64,000 nucleotides of DNA from Anaerovirgula multivorans (GCF_900188145.1 NZ_FZOJ01000016.1:40268-104267), one strand, 5' to 3'. Shown: positions 46,469 to 55,059, counted from the stretch's first letter. Made by a program: numbers and translations. The notes: generated from the sequence alone by a model not told the origin.

Positions 46469-47299
46469 TTAATTAACGTTTGGTGCACTTGTTGGTGGAG
46501 AAGGAGAAGTTGCATTAACATTCTTTGATGTATTCACTCTTGACCACACTTCATGTGTTTTGTTTACTTCAACTTTATTTGTACCTTCTCTATCTTCGTA
46601 TCCAACAGATTGATATATCTCACCATTAGGTAATGGAATAATAGTAGTTCTTTTCATTACACCTTTCCACGTTTCAAGGTCATAAGTAGTATAAGGTCTC
46701 CATGCCATAGTAGTCCATGCAGGGCAGGTTGCACTTTCTGATACAGTATACGAATTTGTAGCTGTAAAACTGGATTTAAAAGTAGTTTTTACTTTTTTGA
46801 TGTCCCCAGATCCCTCAAAACCCAGTGTATAGGAAATACTTTTAGTTTCACTGGACCCTTTAGTCATGCCAACGCTTGATCTGTAAGCATCAATTCCTAC
46901 CCATGTTTTTGAATAGGCTACATATCTTTTTGAGCTTGCTAAATAAGGATGCTTGTGCCAAGTATATGTATCATACAATCCTCTTGGCATTCGTTCATTC
47001 TCATCCGCATTTTTGTAGTAATCAACTAATTGTGAAACATCTTCATCTGACAACTCGGTCTTTTCTTTTATAGCCGTTGAAAGTTCTTCTGCAGTCATTG
47101 CCATGGTTTCTTCCCTTGTTAATAGAATCTCTTTTTCAATACCTTTAGGCATCTCTACTTTTGGCTCTCTATTAATGTAAATATCAGCATAAAACTCATG
47201 GACTGTATTATCATCAATAGTATTTATATTAGCAAACGTCGTAAATGAGCTCATGAAAAACATTGTAAAACAAATAACTCCTGCTATTAGTTTTTTCAT
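46469..47299 (-). CDS. Secreted protein, unknown
   Basis: 276 residues; AAAGGAAAG upstream. Signal peptide to about residue 24, a helical propeptide-like part (REETMAMTAEELSTAIKE, DEDVSQLVDYYKNADENE), then ERMPRGLYDTYTWHKHP and a beta-rich Trp/Tyr/Thr-rich domain to the end, with a Pro/Ser tail. The RMPRGLY site could be a processing point (inference). Follows duplicated segment 2. Confidence 0.65.
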   Translation of the reverse strand: MKKLIAGVICFTMFFMSSFTTFANINTIDDNTVHEFYADIYINREPKVEMPKGIEKEILLTREETMAMTAEELSTAIKEKTELSDEDVSQLVDYYKNADENERMPRGLYDTYTWHKHPYLASSKRYVAYSKTWVGIDAYRSSVGMTKGSSETKSISYTLGFEGSGDIKKVKTTFKSSFTATNSYTVSESATCPAWTTMAWRPYTTYDLETWKGVMKRTTIIPLPNGEIYQSVGYEDREGTNKVEVNKTHEVWSRVNTSKNVNATSPSPPTSAPNVN

Positions 47300-47533
47300 A
47301 TAAAATCACTTTCCTTTCTCTTAGCTCAAGGTACAAAATCGTAATGAAAGTACTTGAGGAAATTTTTTGTTATATTTAGTACAACTTTCTCAGTATTAAT
47401 CACTGATTAAATATTTGGTGCAACTAGGCTGTGTCTTTATTCGTTCATGTAGTTAATAGAGTCTATTTAGTGAAAAGCAGTACTAGAAATTCTACAGGCA
47501 TACTTTCTTCTTCAAAAATAACTTCCAAAATAC
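47300..47533. other. Leader of the 46469 gene, nothing recognised
   Basis: 234 bp between the start codon and duplicated segment 2. Together with that segment it makes a leader of about 450 nt from the predicted promoter. No further motif seen. Confidence 0.35.
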
Positions 47534-47621
47534 AATAACTTACCATACATTTTTCATCTGACTTCCAAGGTTCAAAATTTGCTGAATGAATCAGAAATTA
47601 TGATATAGAACCTTGAAAGCC

Positions 47622-47651
47622 TTATAAAATAGGTGGTATCACATCCATCAT
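47622..47651 (-). CDS. Nine-codon micro-ORF MMDVIPPIL
   Basis: ATG at 47651 after GAGAGGAG, TAA at 47622. One codon differs from the copy at 45769. Confidence 0.3.
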   Translation of the reverse strand: MMDVIPPIL

Positions 47652-47751
47652 AGAAAATTCTCCTCTCATAACAATTTAAAGCAAAAACATCCATTAAAAA
47701 CTTTCTGGTAAAAGTTCTTCAATTTTTTCCTGTTTTTGCCTTATATAATAC

Positions 47752-47783
47752 ATAACAACAAAATCTATTAATTTGTCACGTCC
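47752..47783 (-). promoter_or_regulatory. Predicted ECF-type promoter, copy 2
   Basis: GGACGTGACAAATT-N7-TTTTGTTGTTAT on minus, directly after the subtilase stop and its weak terminator. Would drive the micro-ORF and the 46469 secreted protein. Confidence 0.55.
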
Positions 47784-47820
47784 GAGGAAAATTTTTTTCT
47801 AAAATTTGTAATACCCTGTT

Positions 47821-50586
47821 TTAGTTTACTTCTCTCACATAGTTGGGTTCTGCGTAAATGACTTCAGTATAAGCATTAAATATATCAACCGCCTTGTCTG
47901 CTTCATCTACACTGGAAAAAGCATACACATAGGCATTAATCAGTTTCAGATAATCAACTTCCTCTATTTGATCAAAATTATGCTCTTGAGAAAGTGTTCT
48001 TATAAATTCATCGATATTCACATTCTGTTCAAACTTCACAATAATTTTATCTGTTTTTTCATCTATTTCGGCATTATCTTTGTAATATTTGATGGTAGCT
48101 TTAACATCACGCCCAAAAATGTCTCTTGGCAAACTTGCTATTCTTCTACTTGATACACTTGAATAATCTGACACAATAGCTTTAAATGCATTTACAGAAC
48201 CTCCACTCAACACTTTTCCATTCAGGCTATTTAGTGTCGTAACATTATCTTTGTTAGTTACAATAGCTTTTATATCAGTTGCTGTTAATCCCTTGTTATT
48301 AGCCCATATCAAAGAAGAAATTGCTGTTACATAAGGTGTAGCCATAGAAGTACCACTACTGTATGTGTACTGATTATTCGGAAATGTACTATAGACCATC
48401 TCACCAGCTGCTGCTATATCCGTTGGACCTCCATAGTTTGAGAACGATGCTAATTCACCATATTGGTTTAATGCAGCTACCACAAGGGAATTATCATGGT
48501 AGTAGCAAGCTGGATATTCCGGATTGATAGATAGATCCTTGCCATCGTTTCCAGCAGCTATAACAAATAAAATATCTGTTGCATTAAGCATGGCTTCCTG
48601 CTCAGAAACGGCTGGGTTATAACCACCAAAGCTACAGTTTAATATGCGGATATTATTCTCTTTACAATATTCAATAGCATTCACAAATGCAGCAATTGAA
48701 CCAGTATACACATCACTATCGGTTAGACGGCTTCCCAAGACCTTTAAGGGTACAAGATTGGCCTCTAGAGCTACGCCGGAAATACCTTCTCCATTGTTTG
48801 TTTCTGCTCCAATAATACCGGCCACATGGGTGCCATGCCCCGCCCTAGCGGAAGCAGAAGAAGTCTTTTCATTTGTAGGAAATACATCTTTCATACTATG
48901 GGTAAAATTATATGCTAAAGATAAATCAAGTTTGACTAGATCAGGATGGTTGTAATCTGCCCCTGTGTCAGCTACGCCAATGTTGAACCCATCACCTCGA
49001 CTATATTTCCATGCAGGAATAACATTCGCATCTAACCCGTTTAAGGGATTTAATAGTCCCCACTGTTCAGCAAAGCTAGGATCATTGGGCATATCTAATC
49101 TTTCTATAACAGCATTGAAGATATTTTGTGTGTCTTTAAACTCTTTCCCAGTTATCTTAATGTAGTAGGTTTGTTCTTTAATAAAGGTATTTGCTAAAAC
49201 AAAAGGTTTCTCTCCAAAGACACCATCGTTCTCCATTATGATATTTTCTTTGGTATCGTCAAATAAGACGCCATAGGTATCTATATCTCCCGTAGTAGTA
49301 ATAAGACAGCTTCCTGTTGTATCGGGTGTGAAGGCAAGCCAATATTGAGAATCGATAGTTGGAAGAGAAATTTCTAACTCCCTTCCTTCTACTATCTCCG
49401 TGGGGTTATCATAATTATTAAAGGTTGTATCTATTGGCTCTTCTTCATCTTTCTTTATATTTAAAGAAAATTTACCAGTTCCAATGCCGTAATGTCGCAC
49501 TTCAATAAAATACAAAGTATTTGCTTTTAATTCATTTCTTATTTCAAAATTTCCATAAAGGTCGTTAGGCTTGTCATCGTTAGCAGCAATTTGGTTTTTG
49601 TTTTGGTCATAGAGATAGCCGTAGGTATCCGTTGTCCCTTTGGTATATATGGAATAGATCCCATCTTCTGGAGGTGTAAATTTAAAGAAATTGCTATCAC
49701 CCTTAAACAATATTTCTCCGGGGATTTCATTTAATAGTGTTGCAACTTTAGCAGTTTCAAAGGAGTGACCATACTCAACAGTCTTTTTTGGCTGATGTTT
49801 TACTGAAAGGGCATAATAGTTGTCCTTATCAAATGACCCATTGTATCCAATAACTTGAACATAGTACCATTGATTAGGAGTTACTTCCTTGATGGTAATA
49901 GTTTCAATGCTGTTAGTACTACAAGAGGATGCAATTTGTTTCTTATTTGCATCAAAAACATAAATATCAAAATCTTTACCAGCAGGGATATCTTGTAAAA
50001 CAAAGATTGCATCCCCTTCTTCATAAAACATGGTTTGAAAAAAATCCTTATCTGACTTTGTTCCGATTTGACCATATATAACCGAGTCAAATAGTTTATT
50101 TGCAGTTTTAAAAGAATCGTTTTTCTCCATTTCATAAACTTTTGTACTTTTAACCATTCTGTCGTAATCTGTATCATCGTTTGTATGCATGCTCTGTTCA
50201 ACTCTATTTACATCTAATAGTGCTCCTACAACATCACTTCCTTGTTTATCATAGATACTGAATAATCCTGTATAGAAATCTCCATTTGCGGTGGTTGCTG
50301 TAATCCTATATGTATGATTCAATAAAATTCCTGGAAGTAATTCTTTTTCCGATAATTCATGATCATAAATAGTTAATTTATGATTAGCTTCTTCATCGAA
50401 TATGAATATACGCATTGGTTCATTTACTGAGATTATTACATTCGGTTCATTATTATTCTTTAGTCCATCTACATAAATCTTAAATGGTATATCTGACTCT
50501 CCTGCAAATACCTGAACAGAAAAATTAAACATTAAACTACAACAAAATAAAACCATTATCATACACTTCGCTACTACTTTTTTCAT
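47821..50586 (-). CDS. Secreted subtilisin-like serine protease with PPC domains
   Basis: 921 residues; AGGAGG before the ATG. Signal peptide, N-terminal region, then three prepeptidase-type beta domains (about 165-260, 285-370, 400-480; DKDFFQTMF, YALSVKHQ, YFIEVRHYG), then the S8 domain with Asp in GVADTGADYNHPDL, His in GHGTHVAGIIGAETN and Ser in SSGTSMATPYVTA. A further C-terminal region (about 830-921) ends AEPNYVREVN and resembles an inhibitor/propeptide fold placed at the C-terminus. Acts outside the cell on proteins, possibly maturing the neighbouring exoproteins. Confidence 0.93.
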   Translation of the reverse strand: MKKVVAKCMIMVLFCCSLMFNFSVQVFAGESDIPFKIYVDGLKNNNEPNVIISVNEPMRIFIFDEEANHKLTIYDHELSEKELLPGILLNHTYRITATTANGDFYTGLFSIYDKQGSDVVGALLDVNRVEQSMHTNDDTDYDRMVKSTKVYEMEKNDSFKTANKLFDSVIYGQIGTKSDKDFFQTMFYEEGDAIFVLQDIPAGKDFDIYVFDANKKQIASSCSTNSIETITIKEVTPNQWYYVQVIGYNGSFDKDNYYALSVKHQPKKTVEYGHSFETAKVATLLNEIPGEILFKGDSNFFKFTPPEDGIYSIYTKGTTDTYGYLYDQNKNQIAANDDKPNDLYGNFEIRNELKANTLYFIEVRHYGIGTGKFSLNIKKDEEEPIDTTFNNYDNPTEIVEGRELEISLPTIDSQYWLAFTPDTTGSCLITTTGDIDTYGVLFDDTKENIIMENDGVFGEKPFVLANTFIKEQTYYIKITGKEFKDTQNIFNAVIERLDMPNDPSFAEQWGLLNPLNGLDANVIPAWKYSRGDGFNIGVADTGADYNHPDLVKLDLSLAYNFTHSMKDVFPTNEKTSSASARAGHGTHVAGIIGAETNNGEGISGVALEANLVPLKVLGSRLTDSDVYTGSIAAFVNAIEYCKENNIRILNCSFGGYNPAVSEQEAMLNATDILFVIAAGNDGKDLSINPEYPACYYHDNSLVVAALNQYGELASFSNYGGPTDIAAAGEMVYSTFPNNQYTYSSGTSMATPYVTAISSLIWANNKGLTATDIKAIVTNKDNVTTLNSLNGKVLSGGSVNAFKAIVSDYSSVSSRRIASLPRDIFGRDVKATIKYYKDNAEIDEKTDKIIVKFEQNVNIDEFIRTLSQEHNFDQIEEVDYLKLINAYVYAFSSVDEADKAVDIFNAYTEVIYAEPNYVREVN

Positions 50587-50743
50587 TGAAATCCTCCTTT
50601 AAAATTCATTTTACTAATTTCTCACTATAAAAAAATAATTTTTTCAACTGTTTTCTCACGTCAATTTATCAATGTCACCAATAAAATATTTTTATTTACC
50701 CAATGAAAAAGTAATATAGCTTTCACCATATTACTTTTTATTT

Positions 50744-51166
50744 TTAATAAATTATTTCTGAACGAGTATCAGCATATACTCCATTAAACAATGCTCTATA
50801 TGTAGCCTTTACTCTGTATGTTTTATTTTTGTAAATGTTACAACTTTTAGAGCGAAAAAGATTAACATTTGATGAGGAATCACTCCATGATGTTAAGCGT
50901 TTCCATTCTCCATTTTCATAATATTGCAGTTCCAAGCTAACATAGCATGTTGAACCTTGTTTCACCTGCATCTGATAGCTCACTGTTGCCTTATCATCAG
51001 ATACATTTAATGTTGTTTTATAACTATAAATAAAGAGACTTTCTTTGATTTCTCTGTCCTCTTCTACTTCTTCTATTTCATTAGCTAAAGCAGAAACATT
51101 TTGAACTAAAAATACACAAGTAATTAATACTAATCCAAAAGCAAAACACTTAAACATTTTTTTCAT
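50744..51166 (-). CDS. Small secreted protein, unknown
   Basis: 140 residues; GGAGAAT before the ATG. Signal peptide to about 28, acidic stretch EIEEVEEDREIKE, then a beta-rich domain with two Cys (GSTCYVSLELQYYENGEWKR, SKSCNIYKNKTYRVKATYR) like a small DUF6147-type fold. It lies 46 bp after the anti-sigma gene, so it is probably in the same transcript. Confidence 0.65.
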   Translation of the reverse strand: MKKMFKCFAFGLVLITCVFLVQNVSALANEIEEVEEDREIKESLFIYSYKTTLNVSDDKATVSYQMQVKQGSTCYVSLELQYYENGEWKRLTSWSDSSSNVNLFRSKSCNIYKNKTYRVKATYRALFNGVYADTRSEIIY

Positions 51167-51212
51167 ATTTATTCTCCTATTATTTTTAATTTTTCCTGCA
51201 TTTTTCGATCTA

Positions 51213-52127
51213 TTATTTGATTAAATTTTCGATGAACATTTTCACTGTACTTAAGTTATCAAACCCCATGGCTAAATAGTCTGCATTATTCTCATTCCAT
51301 GTTGCCACGTACACATCAATATTTTTCATTATGTAATAGTCGATACCATTTAACCTATAAACTTCAACTGGTTCATTTGATTTCTCTATTACAGTATTAT
51401 AAGGAGTATTCCCAGACTTAAAAACAGAAATCCTATAGTAAAGTTCATGATTCTCATTGATATATGTGGCGAAAATTTCAGTTGATTCCTCAAATTCAGA
51501 CACAACTATACTTTTGACAACATAAGCTTCAAACAGATAGCTGGGTTTAAGAATTTTTATATTGTACTCTTTTTCAATACTCTCAAAATCCATGTATTCT
51601 CCCTCGGCTAGTGTCGCGTCTGTAATTTCCCCTACTTTAATATCAGAGTTATCAATTCTCTGATCATTTTGCTTAGTTTGTACACTCTTTTTTATAAAGG
51701 TTTCCTCCGTCCAAGTAATAAAAGGTTTAAATATATTAATCCCTGCAAATACTAATGTACCCATATTTAAAAGGATGAGGAGCATCATAGATGTAAACAC
51801 CACCCTATAGAACTTCGTTGATAAGATGGGTTTTATTGTATTTCCTTTGTTTTTTTGTAAAACTAAAAAGTCTTCCCTTGCTTTCTTTGCCTTTGGTAAT
51901 GTCTCTTTTTTAAATTTTGTCAAAAAATCCTTGGCTGAAATCTCCACCTTAATTGGTTCTATCTCTTCCATCTGACCAATCGTCTCTCTTAATTTATCAA
52001 TATCTCTTTCATCTTTGATAAATTTCATTTGTTCTTGAAGCAGTTTCTCAAGTCTGTCTAACTCTGATCTCCTAGAGCAATTAGCTTCGATAGAGGTATT
52101 TTTGTTAATACCATCGAAGTTTTTCAC
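51213..52127 (-). CDS. Transmembrane anti-sigma factor, DUF4367-like
   Basis: 304 residues from the GTG at 52127, preceded by AGAGGTGAT; the ATG at 52220 lies inside the sigma gene and upstream of the predicted promoter. Cytosolic N-part with coiled helices (1-115), one membrane helix near 130-150 (FTSMMLLILLNMGTLVFAG), extracytoplasmic C-part ending in a DUF4367-like fold (NGIDYYIMKN...ATWNENNADYLAMG, in pieces). It should sequester the sigma factor encoded just upstream until a surface signal arrives. Confidence 0.8.
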   Translation of the reverse strand: MKNFDGINKNTSIEANCSRRSELDRLEKLLQEQMKFIKDERDIDKLRETIGQMEEIEPIKVEISAKDFLTKFKKETLPKAKKAREDFLVLQKNKGNTIKPILSTKFYRVVFTSMMLLILLNMGTLVFAGINIFKPFITWTEETFIKKSVQTKQNDQRIDNSDIKVGEITDATLAEGEYMDFESIEKEYNIKILKPSYLFEAYVVKSIVVSEFEESTEIFATYINENHELYYRISVFKSGNTPYNTVIEKSNEPVEVYRLNGIDYYIMKNIDVYVATWNENNADYLAMGFDNLSTVKMFIENLIK

Positions 52128-52185
52128 AATAATCACCTCTTTTCTATTTGAGCATAATAGCCTAATATTTTGCTCTACTAAAGAT

Positions 52186-52218
52186 ATAACAGCAAAATAT
52201 TCGATTTTGTCACGTTCC
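52186..52218 (-). promoter_or_regulatory. Predicted ECF-type promoter before the anti-sigma gene
   Basis: GGAACGTGACAAAATC-N5-TTTTGCTGTTAT on minus, overlapping the last codons of the sigma gene. Same word as at 45887 and 47752. Confidence 0.6.
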
Positions 52219-52755
52219 AATTAAATATTTTTTTATTTTTTCTTTTACCCTATATCCAAGAGAAGTGATTGCAGAATAACTTTTCTCTTCTTTTTTGGCA
52301 ATTGATTTGTTATCAAGATCGTCTCTAAATTTACTTAATAAGTATTTCATTTCACTTTCGCTCAGTATTTTTTGAAATTCTTCAAATAATTCACCGTTAT
52401 AAAATTCCTCATGATATTGTAATTTGTTTTCATTATGTGTATTAATAGGTACCGTTTCTATACTCCCTATTTCAGTAATCATTTGTCCATTCTCTGTTCT
52501 TTTTTGAATTCTTGAAATACTTCTTGTCCTATATCTTTTTATACAAAAATTTAACCCTGTATATAGCCAAGCAATTTTATTAGGATGTTCATATAGGTCC
52601 TTCGCCTTATAGGTAGCCATATACCATAATTCGTTTAGAATATCCTGGGCATCTTCAATATTACCTATACGCTTTTTAGCTACTTTAAAAAGTTCATCAT
52701 AATAAGTACGAACCATTTCTTCTATAAAATCATCTAATTTATCCTTTTTCTCCAT
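52210..52755 (-). CDS. ECF-type RNA polymerase sigma factor
   Basis: 181 residues; GAGGGTAGAG before the ATG. Region 2 (DELFKVAKKRIGNIEDAQDILNELWYMATYKA, in pieces; KIAWLYTGLNFCIKRYRT) and region 4 with helix-turn-helix (LLSKFRDDLDNKSIAKKEEKSYSAITSLGYRVKEKI, in pieces). Paired with the anti-sigma downstream. It likely drives the secreted-protein island through the shared promoter word. Confidence 0.85.
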   Translation of the reverse strand: MEKKDKLDDFIEEMVRTYYDELFKVAKKRIGNIEDAQDILNELWYMATYKAKDLYEHPNKIAWLYTGLNFCIKRYRTRSISRIQKRTENGQMITEIGSIETVPINTHNENKLQYHEEFYNGELFEEFQKILSESEMKYLLSKFRDDLDNKSIAKKEEKSYSAITSLGYRVKEKIKKYLIGT

Positions 52756-53243
52756 TATATTCTCTACCCTCTTTTCATTGCTTAGTTTTCTCTAAGCCAC
52801 ATAACATAGGGACACCTAGGTAGTCGTTCCCTTTGCTTCCCTGTTTTTCTAGTTTTTAGTTACTCTCCTTTACACTCTCAAAATCGTTTATTATATTCTC
52901 TGCATTAGTAAAAAGGATGCAAACATTCAATATACTCCATTTTTATTCTTTCAGTTTTACAATTACTTAAAATAATTTGCTCTTTATTGTAAACTTTTCA
53001 ATATATTGATCAATATAGTATTTATTGTAAATTTAAATATAATAGTATGATAACAAAAAATATACTGAGTTAATGTATATTTCGATGAATTGCAATATAT
53101 GTCGTTAACCTGTCTTTTTTGAAATTCGCCGATTTAATGTGAATCTATTGTAGGAAAAAAGTCGTTTTATAACGTAACTTTCACAAATTCTATTCTTGAA
53201 CTCTTTAATAATGATAGAATGGATAGAATCTCTTATTGACCAT
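52756..53243. other. Intergenic upstream of the sigma gene, nothing firm
   Basis: About 490 bp, very AT-rich. Must hold the sigma gene promoter; no clear consensus or open frame with a ribosome site seen. Confidence 0.4.
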
Positions 53244-53404
53244 AAAAAAAGCATCTTCGATGCTTTCGCTAGGAAACCCTAGGTTTCCTTCGACGACAGC
53301 AAAGCTGTCTGAGCACCTTCCTGAAGGCGGGCAGGGGATTTCATCCCCTACAACCCCTATTTTTTATACACTAGGAAAGTAGAACTTTCCTAGTGTATAA
53401 AAAA
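53244..53404. repeat. Multi-hairpin repeat, copy 2
   Basis: Same order of palindromes as 34014-34226 in the same orientation, without the 58-bp module. The last stem has a compensating change: TATACACTAGG / CCTAGTGTATA here, TATATACTAGG / CCTAGTATATA in copy 1. Confidence 0.85.
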
Positions 53405-53430
53405 TAGAACTGAGAATATCAGTTCTATTT
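53398..53430 (-). terminator. Terminator downstream of the beta-lactamase-like gene
   Basis: AATAGAACTGA / TCAGTTCTATT perfect stem, loop of 5, T run on the minus strand. Confidence 0.7.
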
Positions 53431-53567
53431 TCAAAAAATCGCCGTCATCTTAATATTACCCCTATTAGGTGGACATATGCAAAACAACCCTATAACCATC
53501 TTTTTTATAGTCTTATTATTCCTTCTTGCGGAAGATATCCATTTTCAGCATCTGTTTTCAATAGAGC

Positions 53568-54455
53568 CTAATTTTTTTCCTCACATAGCTGTAGCGTAAA
53601 CTTTATTAAATCTATATTCCCCCATTTTCCATGACCTGGAATGACGGCTTTGGCATCCTTATATCGGTCTAATACCTTTTTTACAGAATTTGGCCATTCT
53701 TGAAGGTTTGCATCTGCTACATTGCCTAAGTCCTTTGACTCCAAGCTTTTAATCATGCATCCTCCAAAGAGGATACTCCTCTCAGGGAAATACACGACTA
53801 AATTATCTGGTGAGTGACTCTCGCCAGGATAATATACTTCTATCTCTTCACTGCCAAATTTGAAATATAGCAAATCTGTTTCAGCTAAATCAAAAAGTTC
53901 CGTCGGTGGTACATAAGGTATTTTTTGATATGCCTCATAAAAGGCCTTTGATTCGGGTGTATTTAACCAAGACAACATAAGTTCTCTTGATGCTTCTCCG
54001 GCCTCATAAATCAGCTGCTCCGTCATAGAAGAACCATATACAGGTACATCCTTTTGAACTAAGACTTGATTGCCCCCTAAGTTATCAAAATGAAATCCTG
54101 TATTAATTGCTAACAGCTTCCTCTCTCCAAAATGCTTATTAATCCAATTTAGTAATTCTTCCGTAGCTTCTGGTGTATAAGGTGTATCCACCAAAACGAT
54201 ATCCCCACTTTGCATTTCTACAACCATTGAATTCCCAGGCCACGGAAACTCATGATTTATAACATACACACCCTCCTGGATTTCTTCCACATACAAATTT
54301 CCTCCAATTTCAACTACAGGAAACGCTTCCTCCATTGGTGATGAATTTATCTGTTTTTTCTCTTCTTGAGTTGTCATATTTATACCTGAAGAACACCCTA
54401 TGGCCCCCATCGTCATAAATATTCCTATTAACACAATTATCACTGTATTTTTCAT
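53568..54455 (-). CDS. Metallo-beta-lactamase-fold lipoprotein, B1-like with altered Zn1 site
   Basis: 295 residues; AAGGAGG before the ATG. Lipobox GAIGC (Cys 21). Fold: LVDTPYTPEATEELLNWI, the usual HxHxD motif replaced by NTGFHFDNLGGNQ (Gly120, His122, Asp124), GESHSPDNLVVYFP (third His), LFGGCMIK (Cys as in B1) and IPGHGKWG (last His). So the first histidine ligand is Gly. Layout is that of class B1 beta-lactamases, but activity is uncertain. Promoter region carries BlaI/MecI-like dyads. Confidence 0.85.
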   Translation of the reverse strand: MKNTVIIVLIGIFMTMGAIGCSSGINMTTQEEKKQINSSPMEEAFPVVEIGGNLYVEEIQEGVYVINHEFPWPGNSMVVEMQSGDIVLVDTPYTPEATEELLNWINKHFGERKLLAINTGFHFDNLGGNQVLVQKDVPVYGSSMTEQLIYEAGEASRELMLSWLNTPESKAFYEAYQKIPYVPPTELFDLAETDLLYFKFGSEEIEVYYPGESHSPDNLVVYFPERSILFGGCMIKSLESKDLGNVADANLQEWPNSVKKVLDRYKDAKAVIPGHGKWGNIDLIKFTLQLCEEKN

Positions 54456-54529
54456 TTTCCAAGCCTCCTTGATGGATTTTTAAGTGGACCTACGACATAA
54501 TCCTCCTTCCTTGCATTGTATAAAATAGA

Positions 54530-54582
54530 ATAAATAGATTACATATGTAATCTATTTATGTTAATAGCTTACACCTGTAATC
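54530..54582 (-). promoter_or_regulatory. Two BlaI/MecI-like operator dyads
   Basis: A 30-bp perfect palindrome at 54530-54559 centred on TTACATATGTAA and a second dyad TTACACCTGTAA (54569-54580), centres exactly 30 bp apart. The TACA-N2-TGTA core matches the known BlaI/MecI operator type. A TTGACA lies at 54589-54594 (minus) and a TACAAT at 54515-54520. Confidence 0.65.
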
Positions 54583-54689
54583 CTATTGTGTCAATATTTT
54601 TCTATAACAAAATAAAAAAATACTTCTTTGCTTTGTGATAAACCAAAAAAGTATTTTAAAATATCTTTTCATTTATTTTTAATATAAAA

Positions 54690-54801
54690 ATACGCCTATG
54701 AATTTTAATATACTAAGGGCTAAATTTGCAGCCTTTGACCATTCTTTTAAAGTCAATGGCGAAATGTAGACCGTGTATATTAAAATTCGGCTATAGAGGC
54801 G
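54690..54801. repeat. Framed hairpin repeat, copy 2
   Basis: GAATTTTAATATAC / GTATATTAAAATTC frame as at 24899, flanked here by TACGCCTAT / ATAGAGGCGTA that extend the stem. The inner palindrome differs (TTGAC / GTCAA). Confidence 0.75.
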
Positions 54802-55059
54802 TACACCTATATATATAGAATGTCCTTATCCTTTAGAATCGACATGGTTATATCTCTCATCTGCTGACCACTTGCATTATCCTCAAAATCTTCTTTTTGC
54901 AACAACTTAATAATTTAATTTTATCATTCTCGATTCTTGTGGAATCTTTTTTGATTGTCGCTGGTATAGCTTTGTTATCTAACTTTTCTTTTAAATGTAA
55001 CTATATACACATTTTTAGTTTCTATCTTATTTGATTTAACTTAGGTCTTCAATATTCAC
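54802..55059. other. Intergenic, nothing recognised
   Basis: 258 bp with no frame, hairpin or promoter that could be supported. Confidence 0.4.

Larger units (their letters stand above)
47534..47868 (-). repeat. Duplicated segment 2
   Basis: Matches 45682-46004 with scattered changes and an extra 11 bp or so near 47708. Contains a CAAGGTTC / GAACCTTG stem, the micro-ORF, the predicted promoter and the 3' end of the subtilase gene. Confidence 0.85.

Noticed and set aside
52756..53243. Possible small RNA or gene in the long AT-rich gap before the sigma gene
   Set aside because: No promoter-terminator pair or ribosome site could be supported by eye.
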